Shown: one piece after another, positions 9,401 through 16,800 of the stretch
Position numbering within the stretch: the stretch's first letter is position 1
How the letters are laid out: every line of letters starts with the position of its first letter
The notes under the pieces: model-generated
Databases searched by the model: none
Seen by the model: the letters and a program-made list of their open reading frames with translations, nothing else
Told to the model about the DNA's origin: nothing
Translations under genes and position numbers: made by a program
NCBI RefSeq assembly: GCF_039542385.1
Contig: NZ_BAABIA010000014.1
Location: forward strand, 18,240 to 82,239
DNA: 64,000 nt
Direction of reading: 5' to 3'
Origin: Prosthecobacter algae
GTDB lineage: Bacteria; Verrucomicrobiota; Verrucomicrobiia; Verrucomicrobiales; Verrucomicrobiaceae

Positions 9401-12400
9401 TAGGTCTGGCGAAGAACCGGAGAGTCGTAAATCCTGCCCGAGATTTCCAGCCAGGATGGTCGAGTTTAAAGTTAGACTGTCACCTGCCTGAATGAAGATA
9501 GCGATGCCGCCGTTGCTGTTGTTGGAGGTATTTCCAGAGAGGGTGCAGTGCGTGAGGGTCAGCTTGGTGCCATTGCGGGCAGATAACGCACCGCCATTAC
9601 CGCCGTTGGCATGGTTCCGAGTCAGCGTGCAATGATCAAGGATCATCGGGGAGCCAAAAGCAGAAATAGCGCCGCCATCACTCGAAGATGTGTTGTCATA
9701 AAACGTGCAGCGGGTCATCTGAACGAGGTAAACATTGGCATCTACAGCCCCGCCCTCCGCCACCGCCGAGTTATGATGAAAAGTGCAGTCTATGAGACTG
9801 AGGGGGGCGAGGCATTGGATGGCCCCACCATAGCCGGAGTTGGTCGTCCCGACCCCACCGCCGCCCACGAAGGTGAGGTTTCTGATCGTGGTTTTGGTTA
9901 GCGCATCGATCTCGAAGTGCCGATTGGCACCTGAGCCTGCATCCAGGGTGAGCCCGGCTGGCAGAGTGGATGCATCCAGCGTGATTGCTTTGTTCAATTC
10001 CATCTGCGCTTTGACCGAATCAAAGACCAGTGTCTGGCCGGAGAGAGCCGGGGCAAAGGTGATGATGGTGCCCGCAGGTGCCTCCCGGATGGCTTCACGC
10101 AGGGACAGGCTGGCTCCGGGCGGGGTGTCCAGTTCATCCGCAAGCGTATTGACCACCAGTGTGGGCGCATCCCCCGCTTCCACCGCGCCGATGTCGGCCA
10201 CAAAAACAAAGTCGCCATTGCCATCCCGAGGCCGCGAAAGGCCGCGCTGATCCAGCGCGGAGATGATGCCTGTGGCTCGATCCAAGACAGGGCTTCCCAC
10301 CAATGGCAGGCGGGTCTGCGTGGGGCCGCCATTATCCGCCAGAGGCCCGAGCAACGCATCCAAGGGGGCAGCCGCCGTGCCCACGTAGTCGCCATTGACA
10401 TTGGGCAGACCTGCCGGGAAGTCTGCGCTGGCACCGGCATGGTTGCCGATGAGGTTGGCCCCCGTGCGTGTCAGCGTCGCCCCCTGGAAGTCCAGGTCCG
10501 CTCCAGGACTCAGGCTGCCATTGCCCGCGACCATCGTATTGTGCAGGCTGAGGCTGCTGCCATTGATCAGGTACAGACCGCCGCCGGAGCCCTCCGGGCT
10601 AAGGTTTCCGGCCACCGTGCAATGCGTGAGCGAGACACTCCCCCCGAAGACGGAGAGGCCACCGCCGGTGGCCGGACCTGTATTTCCATGCAGGGTGGAT
10701 TGGCTCAGTGTCGTCATCCCAGCATCCATCCGGATCGCACCGCCATGGGCACCGGCGAGGTTGCCAGCCATGGTGGAATCCGTGATCGCCAGGGTGCCTG
10801 CCGTCATCTGGATGGCCCCGCCAGAACCTGCGGCATTATTTTCTGATAGCATGCACTGGTGCAGGGTCAGGGCGCTGTTGGTGGAGATGGCACCGCCGCT
10901 CCCCAGTGACTTCAGCCCCGTGAGGGAACAGCGCGTGAGGTGCAGCGCCCCTTCATTGAAAATACCGCCTCCATTCAGAGGCACGTTAGCCGCCCCACCT
11001 GTGAAGTGGACCTGAAACAAACTCGCCGTGACACCTGGGGCAACGGTGAGCAGCCGATGACTGCCGGAGCCCAGCGTGATGCCAAAACCCGCAGTCAGGC
11101 TGGACGCATCCACCACCAGCGAGCGGGTGAAGGAAAGGGCGCCCAGGATGGGGTCCAGCGTCACACCCGCCAGGCCTGGGGCAAAGGTGATGATGGCCCC
11201 GCTGGGCGCATCCCGCAGGGCCTCACGCAGGGAGACATCGCCCACACCCGCTGGCACCTCCAGTTCATCCTCCGCCACATCCACATGAAAGACGACAGTC
11301 TCCACCGCGCCGATGTCTGCCAACTCGCTGCCATTGCCATCCCCATCCCGCAGCCGAGGCTGCCCCCGCTGATCCGTGAGGAAGGCAGGCGTGGGCGCAG
11401 CATCCAGAGCGGGGCTGCCCAGCAGTGGTGGGCAGGTCTGCGTGACGCCGCCGTAGTGGCCCAGCGGGGCCAGCCGTGCATCCAGGATTGCATCAAGGTT
11501 GCCCGTCAGATCTGTGCCTAACCAATTCACGAAGCTGTTCGTGGTGGTGCCGATGAGGTTCGTTCCCAGGCTGGTCATCGTGCCTGAAATCCGCCGCACA
11601 TCCCGGGTCGTAGGAGCCGTATTTCCAGCAATGATGCAAGAGACGAGGGAGGTGGTGGAGACGCCCGGTGCTGTTTGTTCCTGTGCAAGCCCGCCGCCTT
11701 GAAAAGCGGCCGTGTTTCGGGTGAGGGTGCAATGGGTCAGCATCAAACTCGCAGTCCCGGTCGCGGTGGCCACGTTGTGCACCCCGCCTCCGTGCAATTG
11801 GGCGGAATTGTGAGCGAGAGTGCACTGCTTCACCGTCATGTTCGCCGTGCCGTTGCTGGCGACGTTGTAAACGCCACCCGCATTGCCCGTGGCGGTGTTG
11901 TTGGTGACCGTGCAGTCCTCCATGGAAGCCGTGGCCGTGCTGCCATTGATCACCACATTGGCCACCCCGCCGCCATGCCCGCCGACCACGGTGTTCCCAG
12001 AGATCACACAGCGCTGCAGGATCAGCGACGAGGGCTGGGTGGAGTAACCAGAGGCGAGCGCCCCACCGATCACCCCGCTATTGCCGGTGAATTGGCAGTC
12101 CATGACCGTCAGTGCACCCGCATTCAGCACCGCGCCGCCGCGCCCGGTATTCGCCGTGCCCACACCCCCACCACCCGTGAAGGTGAGGTTTTTAAAAGTC
12201 ACCCCTTGGCCCGCCGGAATGTAAAAGAGACGGCTGCTGCCATTGCCCTGAAGGATCACACCACCCGTCAGGGCCGAGGCATCCAGCGTGATGTTTTTGT
12301 TCAGGATGATCTCACTGGCAGGCATCTGCAAGACCTGCCCGGCCAGGCTGGGATGGAACACCACAAAGGAGCCCGGGACGGCAGCGGCAAAGGTCTCCGC

Positions 12401-13660
12401 CAAGGAGCCTGCGCCGGAACTCGCCGTGCTGGTGACGGTGAAGGTGCCCGTCATCGACTGAGTCAAGACAGGCGAAACACTGCTGTTGTAGCGGCTGCTG
12501 CCGCCGTAGCTAGCGGTGATGTAATGGGCACCCTCCGCCAGAGCGCTGCTGCTGTAGGTGGCCACGCCGCTGCCATTGATTGCGACGGTGCTGAGGGTGG
12601 TGCTGCCGTCTTGAAAAACGACTGATCCCGTGGGTGTGCCCCCGCCTGATAGAGCGGCCACGGTGGCAGTGAAAGTGACCGATGCACCCGGCAGCGCCGG
12701 ATTGAGGCTGGAGGCCAGAGTGACGCTGGTATTCCCTTTGCTGACCACCTGCGCCAGCACGGGCGATACCTTGCCATGCAGCGTGGCACTGCCACCGTAG
12801 GTCGCGGTGATGTTATGGCTGCCCTCACTCAGGACGCTGCTGCCGTAGGTGGCCACGCCGCTGCCATTGAGCGCCACGGTATCCAGCGTGGTGCTGCCAT
12901 CTTTAAACACCACCGACCCTGTGGCCGTGCTCCCGCCTGAGACAGGGGTGACGGAGGCCGTGAAGTTGACCGGGTCCCCCGGCAGCACCGGATTCGCGCT
13001 GCTGCTCAGGACGAGATTGGTCTGGATCGCGACTTTTTTGAGGGCCACCGCATACAGGTGAAGCGTGCGGTTAAAGGCATTGTCCACCTGGATCACAAAA
13101 GGCCGGTCCCCGGTGGTGGCAGTGAAGGTGCAGTCAATCCGCAGGCCCTTGTTACCGCCTAACATATTTTGATTCACGCTCAGTTCATCCGCCCCGGAGA
13201 TGAACTTGACCCGCCGCTCCTCCACCCCGTCGCCATCCCAGCCGACCGTGTAAAAGGACATGACATAGGTGTGCCCGGTGTTGAGGCTCTGACTGCGCAC
13301 CGTGACTGTCTCCGTGGGCACACCGCCATAGACAAAACGGGTGGCCAAACGTGCGCTGGCCGTGCCCCCCAGGGCAGTCAGTTCATTCGAGTCTGAAAAA
13401 CCGATGACGTCCGTGAAACCGCTCAAGGCCAGTTGATTCGCCACGGATGCTCCAGGGGTCGTGAGCACGGGCACGGCGACGCCATTGACGGTCGCATCCC
13501 CCACATCACCAAACCGATAGGCCCACAGCGTCTCCCCATTGACGATGCCCGTGCTGGCATCGCCCGTCCAAGCCTGCGTGGTCCAGCTATCCGCCCGGAC
13601 CGCAGAAGCCGAAATCAAAACAACCAACGCGAGGGAGAAAGAAGCGAAGACGGCTTTCAT
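3467..13660 (-). CDS. Giant secreted beta-helix protein with six repeated modules (3397 aa)
   Basis: A Sec signal peptide (residues 1-23, MKAVFASFSLALVVLISASA) is followed by a 190-residue N-terminal domain and two Ig-like (Big_3-type) repeats at about 215-395. Then come six modules of 340-380 residues (near 400, 790, 1170, 1520, 1885 and 2235). Modules 2-6 open with a motif like ADELDTPAGA..SLREALRDAP.G, and the modules contain Gly/Asn-rich parallel beta-helix turns (GGAI, CTFSGN, NTA). This matches the polymorphic-outer-membrane / choice-of-anchor-Q style. A Calx-beta domain (about 2690-2790), an Ig-like domain, an InlB-type repeat (about 2900-2990) and a 390-residue C-terminal region follow. 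That C-terminal region resembles the end of the neighbouring 1807-aa protein. I infer a surface or secreted adhesin-like role. There is no autotransporter barrel and no sortase motif. Confidence 0.85.
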   Translation of the reverse strand: MKAVFASFSLALVVLISASAVRADSWTTQAWTGDASTGIVNGETLWAYRFGDVGDATVNGVAVPVLTTPGASVANQLALSGFTDVIGFSDSNELTALGGTASARLATRFVYGGVPTETVTVRSQSLNTGHTYVMSFYTVGWDGDGVEERRVKFISGADELSVNQNMLGGNKGLRIDCTFTATTGDRPFVIQVDNAFNRTLHLYAVALKKVAIQTNLVLSSSANPVLPGDPVNFTASVTPVSGGSTATGSVVFKDGSTTLDTVALNGSGVATYGSSVLSEGSHNITATYGGSATLHGKVSPVLAQVVSKGNTSVTLASSLNPALPGASVTFTATVAALSGGGTPTGSVVFQDGSTTLSTVAINGSGVATYSSSALAEGAHYITASYGGSSRYNSSVSPVLTQSMTGTFTVTSTASSGAGSLAETFAAAVPGSFVVFHPSLAGQVLQMPASEIILNKNITLDASALTGGVILQGNGSSRLFYIPAGQGVTFKNLTFTGGGGVGTANTGRGGAVLNAGALTVMDCQFTGNSGVIGGALASGYSTQPSSLILQRCVISGNTVVGGHGGGVANVVINGSTATASMEDCTVTNNTATGNAGGVYNVASNGTANMTVKQCTLAHNSAQLHGGGVHNVATATGTASLMLTHCTLTRNTAAFQGGGLAQEQTAPGVSTTSLVSCIIAGNTAPTTRDVRRISGTMTSLGTNLIGTTTNSFVNWLGTDLTGNLDAILDARLAPLGHYGGVTQTCPPLLGSPALDAAPTPAFLTDQRGQPRLRDGDGNGSELADIGAVETVVFHVDVAEDELEVPAGVGDVSLREALRDAPSGAIITFAPGLAGVTLDPILGALSFTRSLVVDASSLTAGFGITLGSGSHRLLTVAPGVTASLFQVHFTGGAANVPLNGGGIFNEGALHLTRCSLTGLKSLGSGGAISTNSALTLHQCMLSENNAAGSGGAIQMTAGTLAITDSTMAGNLAGAHGGAIRMDAGMTTLSQSTLHGNTGPATGGGLSVFGGSVSLTHCTVAGNLSPEGSGGGLYLINGSSLSLHNTMVAGNGSLSPGADLDFQGATLTRTGANLIGNHAGASADFPAGLPNVNGDYVGTAAAPLDALLGPLADNGGPTQTRLPLVGSPVLDRATGIISALDQRGLSRPRDGNGDFVFVADIGAVEAGDAPTLVVNTLADELDTPPGASLSLREAIREAPAGTIITFAPALSGQTLVFDSVKAQMELNKAITLDASTLPAGLTLDAGSGANRHFEIDALTKTTIRNLTFVGGGGVGTTNSGYGGAIQCLAPLSLIDCTFHHNSAVAEGGAVDANVYLVQMTRCTFYDNTSSSDGGAISAFGSPMILDHCTLTRNHANGGNGGALSARNGTKLTLTHCTLSGNTSNNSNGGIAIFIQAGDSLTLNSTILAGNLGQDLRLSGSSPDLGQITPSSGGGNVLGLDGFFANYNQPTDIRNVTASQLNLAELGRYGGLTDTMPPLPNSPAIDRASASTATTDQRGFVCPADGNLDNNAVADSGAAESFVVSINAPGDQLDTPSGAQVTLREAVRDAPVGAVLTSTDFVGSRQFLSSGELMVDKSLILAGSSALRIQVGHPESRAIHVLPGVCFHLSRVDFQGAPALNSDGIAIGFSAGLGAVENGKGGAILNQGTLSLADCTLSLNGASQGGAIANGMAATPSRLTLKRCTLSGNQASTQGGAIYNSTAGGGAATVELENCLIFSNASLRHGGALANSSGNGPATLAALHCTVMNNTAASSGGGLYNNQGMGAAITTLTSTIVAGNTAPTGPDVQRASGTFTSNGTNLIGIGDAGGVTWAGSDLTGTAASPLSPQVNLATNTFFPLPGSPVLDAAGATTVILDRNRQPRVVDGNFTGGAQPDMGAVEAPAVLVTTAADELDTPAGANVSLREALRDAASGSIIRIGDALNGQTLTLNPSLGQMGNNGNSLYLDAGHLAAGFTLDAAGASRIFQFANGAAEVRLRGLTLKGGKVTGNGGAILNGARLSLENCWFTGNSVTGNGGAVSMGTAGGNVVMQGCTFTDNTATFRGGAVCYESGFLQQQVIQCTFSGNRAGSRGGGLYDAGVQIKISQSTFTGNEAASLRGGGVVVENCRDGATVDNCIIAGNRAPASPDLVVENSTFTRTGANVIGVEPATGTPVPAGLPNTNGDYVGSAASPLNALVASVGLYGGRTPTCPPMPGSPALDRAVGMTSITDQRGLTRSVDGDFNGSALPDIGAAESVIVRVDVAEDELDVPAGANDVSLREALRDAPEGAIIGFDPNLSGLTLGASGVLVPLRSVIISASGLAAPVTLTPQVGRPIFYLPSQRSLGLSHLNLTGANVSGANGAAIASDGSLSLSDCRLTSNITNFDGGAVAVNDGSLAINRCVFSGNQADNGGAIVLLSFGPSMNPRLTVEDSVFLTNLCPGRGGAISHYAQGGGSCQSTVRRSLFTGNQANAGGAVHHWANGGRSEVTLESCTFQANQVSGGGGAVFALCGSQGTATTTLNQCTIHQNSMASDGAVVSLADAAGSSSQMRLNRCTLAGNTTTASGGAVTALGFSGAASSITLDGCIIAGNSPAGTSPEVTVIGSGTLTSLGNNLIGQADGGGVTWQDTDLTGTTAEPLDPMLAPLGDYGGATQTLPPLPGSPARDPENGATTAPLFPLNVDQRGQPRLQGARVDIGAVEAGAADAPGTLAFAGPVVRVSEDAGLASIPVYRTGGSIGTLTVDYLTTLLGTDPGLASSADFIPVSDTLTFAPGQAVANIQIPIFPDPSLKEPHENFLLTLSNVTGGGALGAQSSTTVRILDTVDASVPSLVLTTPKANAIFTAAQGPQIAVTGSAKDDKGIQAVQVQINGGAFVDAALLPTVPGINPTFSLGVTAIPGVNQLVVRSVDERGKVSALTKRSFTYRVTSVLTVNIPATFDAETNTNLVRGAVALPASVDKAVANTYYVGLPIKLTAKALPGYAFSHWSVNKAGTGWSEFNSHLPSYTFIMQPGLTVTAQFTKNFFTPEITGTYSGLILPSTVSPAPAGTLPGNANTGLFTLTLSSTGAMSGTLKVDGASLPFKALMTHGGAVRFGTGAASSDTLKILRKGKADLELTFGLASRNPARMTGVLTQKQGAATLAVSNFVADRAHYSAKSKVPTALVSGASQRFNLTFPAVPQGALTAADYPPGTGIGSMILSSSGSVKFAGTLADNTPFIASAALSAYHQAPLFVSLYANKGHLAGPVTLVPVSNPGYDTFGVNYLWNRPAQLPNKMQWYPDGWPGGINLDMVGARYSVPAASENTSVIPELGPIDLTNSIGNATLTFMDGLLAAPLMFPVNISPKNVVTPLPLKTKNFSMKLVPATGEISGSFLHTDGKLPAYKATTLQKAGDYQGTFGYFLSAPTKPINGMGQGGAVMLLPVAGP

Positions 13661-13793
13661 ACTGGGTCAAAGTTTGCGATGCGCAGCGCCTTTGTCCGAC
13701 AAGCCGGAGATAGACTTTGTAGGATGCTTCCTAAGTCCCCGTTGTCGAGTGCTAAAGCAAACACCTCCCCCGCCCCGTCTCGCACGTTGCCGT

Positions 13794-13868
13794 CTTGACC
13801 TGCTTGACCTGCTTGACCTGCTTGACCTGCTTGACCTGCTTGACCGCCCTGACCGCCTTGACCTCCCT
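13794..13868. repeat. 9-bp minisatellite (TTGACCTGC)n
   Basis: About eight consecutive 9-bp units, the first five identical (TTGACCTGC) and the last three changed (CTTGACCGC, CCTGACCGC, CTTGACCTC). It lies immediately after the stop codon of the 1807-aa protein gene (reading on the minus strand) and before the start of the 3397-aa protein gene, in the 213-bp gap that separates them. Confidence 0.9.
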
Positions 13869-13873
13869 CCCCC

Positions 13874-16800
13874 TCAATCGGGCAAGTCCAGTTCCGGCAA
13901 CTTCAACCGCACCTCGCCAGATAGCACTTCATCACTCTCCGCCCCACGCAGCGCAGGCATCTGGAAGGTACCATAGCCGATCACCCGTGAGCCGTCCGTT
14001 GCCGGTGGCTGGCGCAGCATTCCGGTGAAGGGCACCTTGCGGGTTTCCCCATCATCCACCAGGTCAAAGCTGCCCGTGAAAGCACCCGTGGCCGCATTCA
14101 GCGTCACCTTCCAGCGTGTGCGATTGGCAGGCACCGTCACCGGGGCCACCACGCCCACGGTCCCATTCGCTGCCAGCCGCAGCGTCAGAGGAAGATCCGC
14201 GTTTGACTCACTGCCTGTGGCACTGTGCAGCACCTCGAATTCAGGGTTGTCCAGATTCAGTCCCAGGCGCTCAGCCAGCGTAATCGCCGTTGGTTTTTTC
14301 ACCGGCGGCAGCCAGGGGTCCAGCACCACCCGCAGCGCCGTGGGGCCAAAGCCCGCGCGATAGCCAGCATCTTCGCCAGCCGACTTCACCCACGTCAGGT
14401 TCTGCGCATCCGTGTACTCCACCACCCGGCGCAGCGCGATGTTTCCATGAGGCTTCAGCTTCAGCAATCCGGCCACGTAGCTGCCCGTGCGCCCGGCCTT
14501 GTAGGGCCGCACAAACAGGCGGTGCCCCGTGTTCGCCGTGCCATCCGCAGGCAGCGCCGCGGTGAACTTGGCACCATCGGCCAGCACCGTCACCAGCTTC
14601 AGTCCGCCCTTCGCATCCACCGTCGCCACAGCATGGCCCACGCCCGCAGGCTCGCCCGGCAGCACTTCATCGGCCTGGGGCAGAGTCAGCGTGTAGGCCC
14701 CGGCATGAGCGGCCTTTTGCCCTGGCTTCGGCACCCACAGTTTTTCCACATTCGCAGAGGCCCCCAGTGGCCCGCCAAAGAGCTCCACCTCCGCCGTGCC
14801 CGGTCCCTCAATCGGCAGGGCAAAGGCGATGTCGTAGTAGTTCACCCCCTGGATTTTCAGGAAGCTGGCCTCCAGCATCTCGGTCTCCTCATTCACCGTC
14901 AGGCTGCCCTTCAGCAGCACCGCCGCAGCCTCACCCGCCAGGTGCAGCTTGCCCGTGAAAGTTTGATTCGTCGCCGCCACGGTGAGTTCCAGCTTGCCCA
15001 CAGGCAGGGCCGGACTTCCCCCGGTCAAAAGCGTCTCATAACTTCCGGCAAAGGAGTGGTAAACCAGTGTCCCAGGCCGGATCGTCAGCGCATAGTTCAG
15101 CGACTCTGCCCCGATCACCGTCAGGCTGTAGCGGCCGCTGGGGCTGTTGCTCTTGTGGGTGCTGATGTACCGCGAAGGCTGCTTCGACAAGGCGGTGAAA
15201 CGCGTGTCCGCTCCCCGCAAACCGGAAAGCTGATAACTCCGCCCGCTGGTCGCCATGCCATAGACCTCCATCTGATTATCCACCATGAGGATCAGCGGCG
15301 CTTTGGCGATGACCAGCTTGCCGCTCTTTTTCACCGCCGTCGCGCCAGTGCCGATCACGGCCTCCACCGCATACGTCCCGGCATTCACCGGTGGCTCAGT
15401 GCCCAGCGTCTCACCGATCTTGTAGGTGATCACAGGCACACCCGTGCCGCCCACCGTGCCGATGGCCTTGGGCGTTCCGTCATAGGTTTGCAGCAGGTTG
15501 ATCAGCGTCAGCGCCGCAGGGTCGGCCACCACTGTCAGCGTCCGCACCACAGGCACCGCTGCCCGCACACTGGCATTGCCCGCCTGCGTGGCGCGCACCT
15601 TCACCACCCCGGTGCCGGTGAAGCTCAGTTGGCCGCCCGCCAGGGTCGCCGGGCCAGAGTCCACCGCCAGGGTGACAGGCAGGTCAGAACTCGCCGCTGC
15701 CAGCAGTTCCAGCACCTCGCTTTGATACGCTTTCGTCGGCAGCGTAAAGGCGATCTTTTGAGCCACCGGAACGACCGCATCTTCCGTGACTCGGAACCGG
15801 CGGATCACTGGCGTGGCCGCATTCCAGTTCGCATCCCCGGCCTGCGTGGCCTGGATCTCCACCAGCCCAGGCTGCCCGCTCAGCGTCAGCACATTCCCGC
15901 TCACGCTCGCCGGGCCGGACAGCACCGTAAAGCTCACGGGCAGGTTGGAGGCCGTCCAGGTGGACAAAACCACCGGCCCACTGTCTTTCGGACGATCTAG
16001 CATTTGCCCCCAGAGGATCGGCTGCTCACCCTTGGCCACCGTCAGGTTATAAATCACGGGTTCTGCCGGCGCATACTCCGCCGATCCCGGCTGCGAAACC
16101 TGGATGACGATCTCCCCCGCAGCCGTCACCGTGATCTGGTCGCCGGAAACAGTGGCTGGTCCGCTGAGGATCTCATAGCTGGCAGGCAGGCCGGAGCTGA
16201 AATCCGCATGGATGGTGCCCACCCGCGGCTGCCCATTCCACTTGCCGTCATACCCATTCCCAAAGGTGAAGCGTCTCCAAACTTGAGAATAGTTAGGCAC
16301 ATAAGCCTGAATGCCCGCCACCGTCCGGTTCACCCCACCGTTTAAAATCGCAAAAGTGCGCAGGCCCACTTGGCCCGGCACAATGAAGCTGCCCCCCACA
16401 TAGACGCGACCAAAGGCATCCACTTCCAGGGTGCGAAAAGTCCCATTCTGCAGCAGCGGCACCGTCCCCCGCAGCAGCAGCCCGTCTGCACCCGCATACA
16501 CATACACAGGGTCCACATCTTCGGCCTGCGGCACCTCGGCAAGGTCATGGACAAACTTGGACGTCACGCCCGGCGTGATCTGCTTTCCCGTCTCCCCATC
16601 AAAGATTCCCTGCTGCCCCACGATCACATGCCCATCGCGGGTGATGTGCAGCGCTTGGATCGTATTGATCGTCCCGCCATCATAGGTGTGCCGGAAGGTC
16701 TTGATCCTTTGCCCCGTCGGCTGCACCAGCACCAGCCGGGTGGCCTTCTCTCCGGCACCGCGCTCCCAGTTGGTCATCGTCCCGCCGATGTAGAGCTTGC

